Below are positions 1-6,647 of a stretch of DNA of 6,647 bases, in pieces. The DNA is taken from NCBI GenBank assembly GCA_937989795.1, contig CALKBB010000071.1:1-6647 (forward strand), in the 5' to 3' direction. Numbering within the stretch: position 1 is the stretch's first letter; each line of letters opens with the position of its first letter. This stretch comes from an uncultured Collinsella sp. (GTDB lineage Bacteria > Actinomycetota > Coriobacteriia > Coriobacteriales > Coriobacteriaceae). Below the pieces are notes generated by a model. That model had not been told where the DNA came from and did no database searches. It saw nothing but the letters and a program-made list of their open reading frames with translations. The position numbers and the translations under genes were made by a program.

Positions 1-1
1 C

Positions 2-1606
<1,605 letters not shown>

Positions 1607-1644
1607 CGTTTTGGGTTTGGGCGTCTTCGTAGCCCCCCCTTCAT

Positions 1645-1674
1645 GCCGCCCGTCTCATTCGTGGGGCGGGCGGT
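1645..1674 (+). terminator. Hairpin after ppdK, probable terminator with a displaced T-tract
   Basis: Bases 1645-1657 pair with 1662-1674 to give a 13-bp stem with three G-U pairs and no mismatches, closed by a TTCG tetraloop (1658-1661). It begins 38 nt after the ppdK stop codon. No run of T follows directly. The T-rich stretch (TTTT at 1688-1691, TTTTT at 1695-1699) starts about 14 nt further on, so efficiency as an intrinsic terminator is uncertain. It could instead stabilise the 3' end of the mRNA. Confidence 0.6.
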
Positions 1675-1719
1675 TATCATGTGCGGGTTTTGTCTTTTTG
1701 TCTGCGTAAAAAATTGTTC

Positions 1720-1747
1720 TTGCAGCAGAAACCCGCGCGTGTATACT
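1720..1747 (+). promoter_or_regulatory. Probable sigma-70-type promoter for rplS
   Basis: A -35-like TTGCAG (1720-1725) and a -10-like TATACT (1742-1747) are separated by 16 bp. The -10 box matches the TATAAT consensus at five of six positions and the -35 box matches TTGACA at four of six. Transcription would start near 1754, leaving an untranslated leader of about 60 nt before rplS. The position between the ppdK hairpin and rplS fits an independent ribosomal-protein transcript. Confidence 0.6.
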
Positions 1748-1768
1748 CGAATACGTTTGTTCAACTAC

Positions 1769-1803
1769 GTGCCGGCCAAGGTGGTACGGCACCTCTAGAA
1801 GAG
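1769..1803 (+). promoter_or_regulatory. Structured 5' leader of rplS (two adjacent stem-loops), possible L19 autoregulatory element
   Basis: GTGCCG (1769-1774) pairs with CGGCAC (1787-1792). Inside it, 1775-1777 can pair with 1783-1785, leaving A1786 bulged and AAGGT (1778-1782) as the loop. CTCT (1793-1796) then pairs with AGAG (1800-1803) around an AGA loop, directly abutting the first stem. The structure ends one base before the Shine-Dalgarno AAGGA (1805-1809). Ribosomal-protein mRNAs, including L19 in Firmicutes, often carry leaders that bind the encoded protein. Whether this is such an element is inference; I cannot match it to a known Rfam model by eye. Confidence 0.4.
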
Positions 1804-1816
1804 TAAGGAATTGCAC

Positions 1817-2158
1817 ATGGATTACATCCGCGCAATCGAGCGTCAGCAGATCCGCGAGGACATTCCTCAGGTTCGCGTCGCCGACAACGTCAAGGTTCAC
1901 TACCGCATTAAGGAAGGCGACCGCGAGCGCATCCAGGTCTTCCAGGGCGACGTCATCCGCATGGCCGGCGCCGGTGCCCGCGAGACCTTCACCGTCCGCA
2001 AGATGTCCTTCGGTGTCGGTGTTGAGCGTACCTTCCCGCTTCACAGCCCCAAGATCGCCAAGCTCGAGGTCGTTCGTCATGGTCGCGTCCGTCGCGCCAA
2101 GCTGTACTACCTCCGCGACAAGGTGGGCAAGGCTGCTCGCATCCCCGAGAAGCGCTAA
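1817..2158 (+). CDS. rplS: 50S ribosomal protein L19
   Basis: L19 is a large-subunit protein at the 30S-50S interface. The 113-residue product has the usual family length and shows the N-terminal MDYIRAIERQQIR helix, the central SH3-like barrel (about residues 20-85, with VFQGDVI and GVGVERTFPLHSP), and the C-terminal signature RRAKLYYLRDKVGKAARI (92-109). The ATG at 1817 is preferred because AAGGA (1805-1809) lies 7 nt upstream and family members begin at this point. An in-frame TTG at 1811 would add only two residues and sits too close to the Shine-Dalgarno. Codons are almost all C/G-ending with CGC/CGT arginine, typical of high expression. With its own promoter and a strong terminator, the gene is probably transcribed mainly alone. 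The trmD gene that often precedes rplS is replaced here by ppdK. Confidence 0.98.
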   Translation: MDYIRAIERQQIREDIPQVRVADNVKVHYRIKEGDRERIQVFQGDVIRMAGAGARETFTVRKMSFGVGVERTFPLHSPKIAKLEVVRHGRVRRAKLYYLRDKVGKAARIPEKR

Positions 2159-2192
2159 GAAGATCGCAGCGTCTGTCCGCTCGTTTGGACGT

Positions 2193-2222
2193 AAGGGTCA
2201 CCTTCGGGTGGCCCTTCTTTTT
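2193..2222 (+). terminator. Intrinsic terminator after rplS
   Basis: A perfect 10-bp stem (2193-2202 with 2207-2216, one G-U pair) is capped by a TTCG tetraloop (2203-2206) and followed directly by CTTTTT (2217-2222). This is a textbook rho-independent terminator, 34 nt after the rplS stop codon. It ends only 29 nt before the rnhB start. Confidence 0.9.
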
Positions 2223-2251
2223 ATCTGATTTGCATGCAAGGAGGGCCTGGT

Positions 2252-3040
2252 ATGGCCAATATGACGAGCTCGGTTTCGGCATCGCAGGTTGCCGGTGAGC
2301 TGGCGAGTGCCACGTTCGAGGAGATTCCCGCCCTCGTGGAGCATTATCGCGAGGATCCGCGCCAGCAGGTTATCAAGGCTTGCGAGCGTGCCCTTAAGCG
2401 CCATGCCAAGGAACTTGCCGAGCGCGAGCGCGTCAACGGCATGTACGAGCTTATGCATGAGCTCGGCGGTGATGGCGTGGTCGTGGGCGTCGACGAGGTG
2501 GGCCGTGGCTCGGTAGCGGGCCCCTTGACCGTGTGTGCCGTGTGTCTTCCGATGGAGCCGCGCATCTGGGGTATCAACGATTCCAAAAAGCTCACGCCGG
2601 CGCGCCGCGAGTTGCTCTCGGTGAAGATTGCCGAGGTGGCGACTGCCATCGGCTTTTGTCATATCGCTCCTGCGGATATCGATGAGATGGGCATGGCCCG
2701 CGCCATCCGCGCTGCCGTCGCGGGTGCGGTGGCCGATACGGGGCTCGAGCCCGATTGCGTGCTTATGGACGGCAACCCCCTGGGCGCCGTGCCCCACGAG
2801 CGCGACGTGGTCAAGGGCGATGCCAAGATCGCCTGTATCGCCGCGGCATCCATCATGGCCAAGGTCACGCGTGACGAGATGATGGTCGAGTACGACGCCG
2901 AGTATCCCGAGTACCATTTGGCCGAGTCGAAGGGCTACGCGAGTCCCGAGCACATCGAGGCCATTCGCAAACATGGACTTTGTCCGCTGCACCGTGTGAG
3001 CTTTTGCGGAAACTTTCTGCAGACTGAGCGCCTATTTTAG
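2252..3040 (+). CDS. rnhB: Ribonuclease HII
   Basis: RNase HII cuts the RNA strand of RNA-DNA hybrids and starts removal of single ribonucleotides misincorporated into DNA; it acts in the cytoplasm with Mg/Mn. The 262-residue product carries the GVDEVGRGSVAGP motif with catalytic Asp81 and Glu82, then NDSKKLT (109-115), Asp173 in LMDGNP and Asp190 in VVKGDAK. These four acidic residues correspond to the E. coli set Asp16, Glu17, Asp108 and Asp126. Further signatures are AASIMAKVTRDEMM (198-211) and KGYASPEH (227-234). About 75 residues precede the catalytic core, a largely helical charged extension like that of Firmicutes RnhB and absent from the roughly 200-residue E. coli protein. ATG 2252 is chosen because AAGGAGG (2238-2244) lies 7 nt upstream; the in-frame ATG at 2234 precedes that site and lacks one of its own. 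No convincing promoter fits between the rplS terminator and this start. Confidence 0.96.
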   Translation: MANMTSSVSASQVAGELASATFEEIPALVEHYREDPRQQVIKACERALKRHAKELAERERVNGMYELMHELGGDGVVVGVDEVGRGSVAGPLTVCAVCLPMEPRIWGINDSKKLTPARRELLSVKIAEVATAIGFCHIAPADIDEMGMARAIRAAVAGAVADTGLEPDCVLMDGNPLGAVPHERDVVKGDAKIACIAAASIMAKVTRDEMMVEYDAEYPEYHLAESKGYASPEHIEAIRKHGLCPLHRVSFCGNFLQTERLF

Positions 3041-3087
3041 GCCAATTGTGAAGATAGGGACCTTAAGGGTTCCATAAACTTGCTGGT

Positions 3088-3125
3088 AGGGGACGTATGC
3101 AACGCCATCGTTGCATGCGGCCCCT
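3088..3125 (+). promoter_or_regulatory. Long near-perfect hairpin between rnhB and yraN
   Basis: Bases 3088-3092 (AGGGG) pair with 3121-3125 (CCCCT). After one A-G mismatch (3093/3120), 3094-3104 pair with 3109-3119, with one G-U pair. The result is a 5 + 11 bp stem around a four-base loop (3105-3108), starting 47 nt after the rnhB stop. No T-tract follows, so it is not a standard intrinsic terminator. It could end or protect the rnhB transcript, act as a DNA operator with dyad symmetry, or modulate entry into the yraN operon. No -35/-10 pair in the rest of this gap is convincing; CATTAT at 3190-3195 is the best -10-like hexamer and has only a poor -35 partner. Confidence 0.5.
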
Positions 3126-3137
3126 CACTTGTCGGCA

Positions 3138-3159
3138 TTTGGTTTGCTTTTGGTTTGCT
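3138..3159. repeat. Two tandem copies of an 11-bp direct repeat upstream of yraN
   Basis: TTTGGTTTGCT occurs twice head to tail (3138-3148 and 3149-3159) with no mismatch. The spacing is one helical turn, so a protein could contact both copies on the same face. The block is markedly T-rich compared with its surroundings and lies 13 nt after the hairpin and 69 nt before the yraN start. A role as activator or repressor site is inference only; chance duplication by slippage is equally possible. Confidence 0.5.
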
Positions 3160-3228
3160 TCCGGTACTTACCCGCATGAAACCTGCCCTCATTATCGAGG
3201 CAATGCAGAGAGCGGGAAAGGAGACCCC

Positions 3229-3714
3229 ATGTGTGCCGCAGGCAAACTGAGTAAGACGCAGCAGCTCAAGGAGCGTTGGGAAAACGGCGAGCTCGACTGC
3301 GGGGCGATGACGCCCGAGTTTATCAAGGGACTCAGTCCCCGTGAGCTGGGCATGCTGGGCGAGCTGATCACCATCGACTACTTTAACGAGCGCGGCTACA
3401 CCTTGCTGGAGCAGGGTTATCGTTGCACCGAGGGCGAAGCCGATCTGGTGCTGCTCGATGAGCTTGACGATGTCGTGGTGATGGCCGAGGTCAAGACCAG
3501 GCGCGTCGCCCTGGATTGCACCACGCGGGTCTTTCCCGAGGAGGCCGTGGATGCCCAAAAGCAGCGTCGGTATCGCCGTATCGCAAGTTGCTATCTCATG
3601 GAGCACTATCCGCTCAAGGCGATCCGCTTCGATGCCGTGGGCGTCACCATTCGCGGCGGGCATATCGCAGAGATCGAGCACCAGTACAACGCGTTCGATT
3701 GGCAGGTGTCGTGA
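3229..3714 (+). CDS. yraN: YraN/UPF0102 family protein (PD-(D/E)XK nuclease-like fold)
   Basis: The family belongs to the PD-(D/E)XK nuclease superfamily; its biochemical role is unsettled. The 161-residue product has the family core from about residue 37: ELGMLGELITIDYF (39-52), RGYTLLEQGYR (55-65), then the nuclease-like elements Glu70 and Asp72 in GEADLVLLD and Glu87-Val-Lys89 in AEVKTRR, and a basic helix AQKQRRYRRIASCYL (109-123). The first 35 or so residues form a charged N-terminal extension not seen in the usual 115-130-residue members. ATG 3229 is chosen because AAAGGAG (3217-3223) lies 5 nt upstream. An in-frame ATG at 3097 would add 44 residues but lies inside the hairpin stem. The stop codon overlaps the comM start by one base (TGATG), pointing to co-translation with comM and then dprA. 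YraN is commonly a neighbour of rnhB and of comM/dprA in bacteria. Confidence 0.9.
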   Translation: MCAAGKLSKTQQLKERWENGELDCGAMTPEFIKGLSPRELGMLGELITIDYFNERGYTLLEQGYRCTEGEADLVLLDELDDVVVMAEVKTRRVALDCTTRVFPEEAVDAQKQRRYRRIASCYLMEHYPLKAIRFDAVGVTIRGGHIAEIEHQYNAFDWQVS

Positions 3715-5237
3715 TGGCGTTCGAAACTTTTGCCGTTCACGCAGCCTGTATCCGCGGCGTCGAGGCGATTCCCGTCACGGTCGAGGTGTCACTTGCGGGT
3801 GGCATCCCGGGCATCCAGATGCTCGGGATCCCGAGCATGGAGGTCATGGAGTCACGCGGTCGTATTCGCTGCGCGATGCGCTCCGCCGGGTTCGAGATCC
3901 CGCGCTCGGGCATTACGGTCAATCTGGCGCCGGGCGATATCCGAAAGACCGGTAGTGGTTTTGACCTGCCGATAGCCATTGCGGTGCTTGCAGCCGACGG
4001 GCAGATTCCCCGCGACAATCTCGACCGCTGCCTCATTGCCGGTGAGCTCGGCTTGGATGGCACGGTGCTTCCCGTCAAGGGCGAGGTGGCGTTTCAGCTA
4101 TTGGCTCGCGACATGGGGCTGTCTTTTATCGCCGGTAGGTCCGACCAGCATGTTCCGCTTGCGGGCGTCGACTGCGGTTTTATCGACCATCTGTCGCAGC
4201 TTGCTCGCGGTATGGGCGAGGCGGCTCGGCATTATCTGGATTCTGAAGTGTTCGAGGCCACCTTTGAGCCCGAGCTCGATTATGCCGATGTGTTGGGGCA
4301 GGAGGTCGCCAAGCGCGGCATAGCGCTTGCGGCGGCAGGGGAGCTGGGCTTGCTTATGATCGGGTCTCCGGGATCGGGCAAGACCATGCTTGCGCGCCGC
4401 ATGACGGGTATCTTGCCCGAGCTTTCCGTCGAGGATCAGCAAGAGGCGCTGTGTATCCATTCGGTCTTGGGTGAGAATATCGATGGCCTGCTTGCGGGGC
4501 ATCGGCCGTTTCGAAGTCCCCATCACAGCATTTCGACAGCGGGCCTTATTGGCGGAGGGCGCCCGGTGCATCCGGGTGAGATCAGCCTTGCCCATGGCGG
4601 CGTGCTCTTTTTGGACGAGCTTGCCGAGTTTCCCACCGGTGTGCTGCAGACGCTTCGTCAGCCTATCGAGCGCGGCTATGTCAGGATCGTGCGCGTCGAT
4701 GGCGCCTTTACGTTTCCCTCGCGCTTTCAGCTGCTTGCGGCGAGCAATCCCTGCCCCTGCGGCTTTTTGGGCGATCGTGAGGTTCCGTGTCGCTGCTCGG
4801 CATCGATGGTCGAGCGCTACCGGTCCAAGCTGCGCGGTCCCTTGGCCGACCGCATCGACCTGATGATCGACGTGACCCGTCCCGATCCGCAGGTGATTAT
4901 CGAGGGCGCCGAGGGCATGTCGTCGGCCGAGTTACGTGACTACGTTGTGCGCGGTCGCGCCTTTCGCGCCTGGCGCGAATCCCGTATGGACGATGCGGAT
5001 GCCGAGGCCGAGGGCGATGAGTCACGGTCCATTGACGGTGTCGTGTCGACCTTTGCACTCGACGAGGCCGCCGAGAAATGCGTGCTCGGCCTGTCGAAGC
5101 GCACGCATCTCGCGGGGCGCGGCATCGTGCGCCTGGTGCGCATTGCGCGCACGATTGCCGATGTCGCCGAAAGTGAGCGGGTGACGCAAGATCACGTGCT
5201 CGAGGCCGCCATGTATCAGGGACGGAGGGATCAGTGA
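3714..5237 (+). CDS. comM: ComM/YifB family Mg-chelatase-like AAA+ ATPase
   Basis: ComM is a hexameric AAA+ helicase that promotes branch migration when incoming single-stranded DNA joins the chromosome in natural transformation (shown in gammaproteobacteria). The homologue is also widespread in species not known to be competent. The 507 residues match the family length. The N-terminal ChlI/Lon-C-like domain spans about 20-170 (GITVNLAPGDIRKTGSGFDLPIA, with NLAPGD at 70-75). The ATPase has Walker A GSPGSGKT (217-224), GEISLAHGGVLFLDE with Walker B Asp301-Glu302, sensor 1 near Asn345, a four-Cys cluster (347, 349, 359, 361) and a probable arginine finger at Arg380 in LADRIDL. The C-terminal sensor-2 helix is RLVRIARTIADV (473-484). 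Residues 422-442 form an acidic insert where homologues usually have a short linker with an Asn-Ala motif. The ATG at 3714 overlaps the yraN stop; the upstream Shine-Dalgarno (GGCAGG) is weak, so coupling probably matters. Confidence 0.95.
   Translation: MAFETFAVHAACIRGVEAIPVTVEVSLAGGIPGIQMLGIPSMEVMESRGRIRCAMRSAGFEIPRSGITVNLAPGDIRKTGSGFDLPIAIAVLAADGQIPRDNLDRCLIAGELGLDGTVLPVKGEVAFQLLARDMGLSFIAGRSDQHVPLAGVDCGFIDHLSQLARGMGEAARHYLDSEVFEATFEPELDYADVLGQEVAKRGIALAAAGELGLLMIGSPGSGKTMLARRMTGILPELSVEDQQEALCIHSVLGENIDGLLAGHRPFRSPHHSISTAGLIGGGRPVHPGEISLAHGGVLFLDELAEFPTGVLQTLRQPIERGYVRIVRVDGAFTFPSRFQLLAASNPCPCGFLGDREVPCRCSASMVERYRSKLRGPLADRIDLMIDVTRPDPQVIIEGAEGMSSAELRDYVVRGRAFRAWRESRMDDADAEAEGDESRSIDGVVSTFALDEAAEKCVLGLSKRTHLAGRGIVRLVRIARTIADVAESERVTQDHVLEAAMYQGRRDQ
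3819..3838. repeat. 20-bp perfect palindrome inside comM
   Basis: ATGCTCGGGA (3819-3828) is followed directly by its exact reverse complement (3829-3838), with no spacer. In the comM frame it encodes Met-Leu-Gly-Ile-Pro-Ser-Met in the conserved N-terminal domain. Symmetry stops at the next base on each side (G/G). It may be a coincidence of codon choice or a protein-binding site; nothing else in the sequence decides between these. Confidence 0.6.
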
Positions 5238-6169
5238 TGGGTGAGGCCCGCTATGAACTGCATCCCGGGGATGCGTTGTATCCAGATACCGTTTTGGAGC
5301 TCTCTGATGTACCCCAGACGCTCTATGTGCGTGGCGACTCCGCCGCACTGTCGACTCCCGCGCTCTCCATTATCGGCGCTCGCAAGGCCTCGCCGTACGG
5401 CCTTGCCGTGGCAGAACTGACCGCGAAAGTTGCGGTCGAGGCGGGGGTGACGGTGGTCTCGGGCGGCGCGGTCGGCTGCGACCAGGCCTCGGGTTGGGCC
5501 GCGGTCAACGCCGGAGGCAGGCACGTCGTGGTGTTGGGTACGGGCGCCGATGTGGTTTACCCGCGTTCGAGCGCGGGGCTCATCGCGCGCACGATCGATA
5601 CGGGAGGCGCGGTCGTGTCCATCTCGCCTTGGGGTATGGGGCCGCGCAAGTTTGCCTTCCCGCGGCGCAATCGCGTGATCGCTGCGCTGTCGCAGGCGCT
5701 CTTTGTATCGGAGGCCGGCATGCCATCCGGGACGTTTTCTACAGCCGAGGCCGCCATGGACTTGGGGCGCGAGCTGCTTGCCGTGCCGGGTTCGATTTTG
5801 TCTCCCGAGTCGCGCGGTACCAACTATCTTATCGCCAACGGCGCCTGCTGCATTGTCGACGAGGAGTCCATCGAGATGGCTATCTCTCGCATATACGGCA
5901 CCCTGCGCTACTCGCGCCCTGATGCGCCCGGTATCGCCGACCTGGATGCCACGCAGCAGGTCGTGATGCATGCCCTCATCGCCTCGCCGCTCAAGGTCGA
6001 TGACATCGCCGCGCTCGTCTCCCTCGATGCCGTCGGCGTACTCAAGCTCCTGGGTTCGCTCGAGCTTGAGGGCCTCATCGAGCGCATGATGGATGGAAGG
6101 TATGCGCCCTCCAAGTTTGCCCTTCACGCCCAGACGCCCTTCGGTCACAATGGAAAACGTGTCAATTAG
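5237..6169 (+). CDS. dprA: DNA processing protein DprA
   Basis: DprA binds incoming single-stranded DNA and loads RecA during natural transformation; it is also conserved in many bacteria not known to be transformable. The 310-residue product has a short N-terminal segment (YPDTVLELSDVPQTLYVRGD, 15-34) and a Rossmann-like DNA-binding core (about 40-215) with SIIGARKASPYG (44-55), VLGTGADVVYP (99-109), FPRRNRVIAALS (141-152), SGTFSTAEAAMDLGR (164-178), AVPGSILSPES (182-192) and NYLIANGA (196-203). A C-terminal winged-helix domain covers about 238-292 (VDDIAALVSLDAVGVLKLLGSLELEGLIER). No N-terminal SAM domain is present. The usual SGLARGID..AH motif is altered to SGGAVGCDQASG (75-86). ATG 5237 is chosen: it overlaps the comM stop (TGATG) and GGAGG (5224-5228) lies 8 nt upstream. 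A GTG at 5234 is a less likely alternative that would add one residue. Confidence 0.95.
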   Translation: MGEARYELHPGDALYPDTVLELSDVPQTLYVRGDSAALSTPALSIIGARKASPYGLAVAELTAKVAVEAGVTVVSGGAVGCDQASGWAAVNAGGRHVVVLGTGADVVYPRSSAGLIARTIDTGGAVVSISPWGMGPRKFAFPRRNRVIAALSQALFVSEAGMPSGTFSTAEAAMDLGRELLAVPGSILSPESRGTNYLIANGACCIVDEESIEMAISRIYGTLRYSRPDAPGIADLDATQQVVMHALIASPLKVDDIAALVSLDAVGVLKLLGSLELEGLIERMMDGRYAPSKFALHAQTPFGHNGKRVN

Positions 6170-6183
6170 AAAGGTGTTTGCAG

Positions 6184-6647
6184 ATGCTGTTTGATCAGGT
6201 GACGGTTATCGGTGGCGGTCTGGCGGGATCGGAATGTGCGATTCAGCTGGCAGATCGCGGGTTCGCCGTAAAACTGTGCGAGATGCGCCCGCAGGTGAGC
6301 TCTCCTGCCCACCATACCGATCACTTGGCGGAGCTTGTCTGCTCCAATTCGTTTAAGTCGACTCGTCCCGATTCCGTCGCCGGCCTGCTGAAGGCCGAGC
6401 TTGAGCGTATGGGCTCGGTGCTGCTCGACTGCGCTCATCGCGCCGCTGTTCCCGCCGGCGGCGCCCTGGCGGTCGACCGCGTCAAGTTTTCCGAGCTCGT
6501 CGAGGCCGAGGTTGCCGCCCGTCCCAATATCGAGGTCGTGCACGGCGAGGTCACGCAGATTCCCGAGGGTCACGTGATCATTGCCGCCGGCCCGCTGTGT
6601 TCGCCGGCGCTGAGCGAAGAGGTCATGAAGCTCGTCGGTGGCGACGC
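6184..6647 (+). CDS. trmFO: TrmFO, folate- and FAD-dependent tRNA (uracil-54-C5)-methyltransferase, N-terminal 154 residues (3' end outside window)
   Basis: TrmFO makes ribothymidine at position 54 in the tRNA T-loop, taking the carbon from methylenetetrahydrofolate and reducing it with FADH2. The frame is open from ATG 6184 to the window edge and gives 154 of roughly 440 residues. The FAD-binding dinucleotide motif VIGGGLAGSECA is at residues 8-19, followed by the family signatures EMRP (33-36), SPAHHTDHLAELVCSNS (40-56), GLLKAELERMGS (67-78) and VPAGGALAVDR (89-99). Cys53 in LVCSNS matches the conserved catalytic Cys53 of the Bacillus subtilis enzyme. The Shine-Dalgarno AAAGGTG (6170-6176) lies 7 nt upstream. 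The 14-nt gap after dprA suggests the same transcript. GidA/MnmG is a distant relative but lacks this combination of motifs. Confidence 0.96.
   Translation, partial: MLFDQVTVIGGGLAGSECAIQLADRGFAVKLCEMRPQVSSPAHHTDHLAELVCSNSFKSTRPDSVAGLLKAELERMGSVLLDCAHRAAVPAGGALAVDRVKFSELVEAEVAARPNIEVVHGEVTQIPEGHVIIAAGPLCSPALSEEVMKLVGGD

Noticed and set aside
2170..2191. Small inverted repeat just before the rplS terminator as an antiterminator or riboswitch
   Set aside because: Only 4-bp alternative stems form, with an 8-base or longer loop, and neither competes with the terminator stem.
2234..2251. ATG at 2234 as the rnhB start
   Set aside because: The AAGGAGG site at 2238-2244 lies downstream of it and is ideally placed for ATG 2252.
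3097..3228. Upstream in-frame ATG at 3097 giving YraN 44 extra residues
   Set aside because: The added stretch is Cys/His-rich and unlike YraN, the ATG sits inside the hairpin stem, and a much better Shine-Dalgarno (AAAGGAG) serves ATG 3229.
3516..3713. Extension of the comM frame upstream to an ATG at 3516
   Set aside because: This part overlaps yraN in another frame, has an Arg-rich composition typical of a shadow frame, and homology to ComM begins exactly at ATG 3714.
4955..5152. Other internal frames over comM, dprA and ppdK on both strands (for example 786-1142, 4471-4863 and 5494-5922)
   Set aside because: They lie wholly inside well-supported genes, have Arg/Ser/Ala/Pro-rich shadow composition and lack ribosome-binding sites worth noting.

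Overview
The window reads as ordinary chromosomal DNA from a high-GC Gram-positive bacterium, most likely a gut anaerobe of the class Coriobacteriia and plausibly Collinsella or a close relative. The reasons are the strongly G/C-ending codon use, Shine-Dalgarno sequences of the AAGGAGG type, and the combination of pyruvate phosphate dikinase with folate-dependent TrmFO. TrmFO is usual in Firmicutes but missing from most classical high-GC Actinobacteria. The taxonomic call is inference from memory of family distributions. There are no mobile elements, CRISPR arrays, tRNAs or rRNAs.

All seven genes lie on the + strand. The 3' part of ppdK (to 1606) ends in a hairpin at 1645-1674 that may be a terminator. 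A good sigma-70-type promoter (1720-1747) and a short structured leader (1769-1803) precede rplS (1817-2158), which closes with a textbook terminator (2193-2222). Only 29 nt separate that terminator from rnhB (2252-3040). A 188-nt gap follows, holding a long near-perfect hairpin and an 11-bp tandem repeat. Then comes a tightly packed run: yraN (3229-3714), comM (3714-5237), dprA (5237-6169) and the start of trmFO (6184 to the edge). The yraN/comM and comM/dprA junctions are 1-base TGATG stop/start overlaps, which suggests translational coupling. No gap longer than 300 bases lacks a gene.

Functionally, the left side is central carbon metabolism (PEP/pyruvate interconversion) and the ribosome (L19). 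The middle is a nucleic-acid-processing group: RNase HII removes ribonucleotides from DNA, YraN is a PD-(D/E)XK-like protein of unsettled function, and ComM and DprA act on incoming single-stranded DNA during natural transformation in organisms where they have been studied. TrmFO makes ribothymidine at position 54 of tRNA. rplS-rnhB-yraN-comM-dprA-trmFO is a recognisable conserved housekeeping order, so I do not see a wholly new system. The points worth a second look are the non-coding elements (L19 leader, the hairpin and tandem repeat before yraN, a 20-bp perfect palindrome inside comM) and departures from family consensus in DprA, ComM and YraN.
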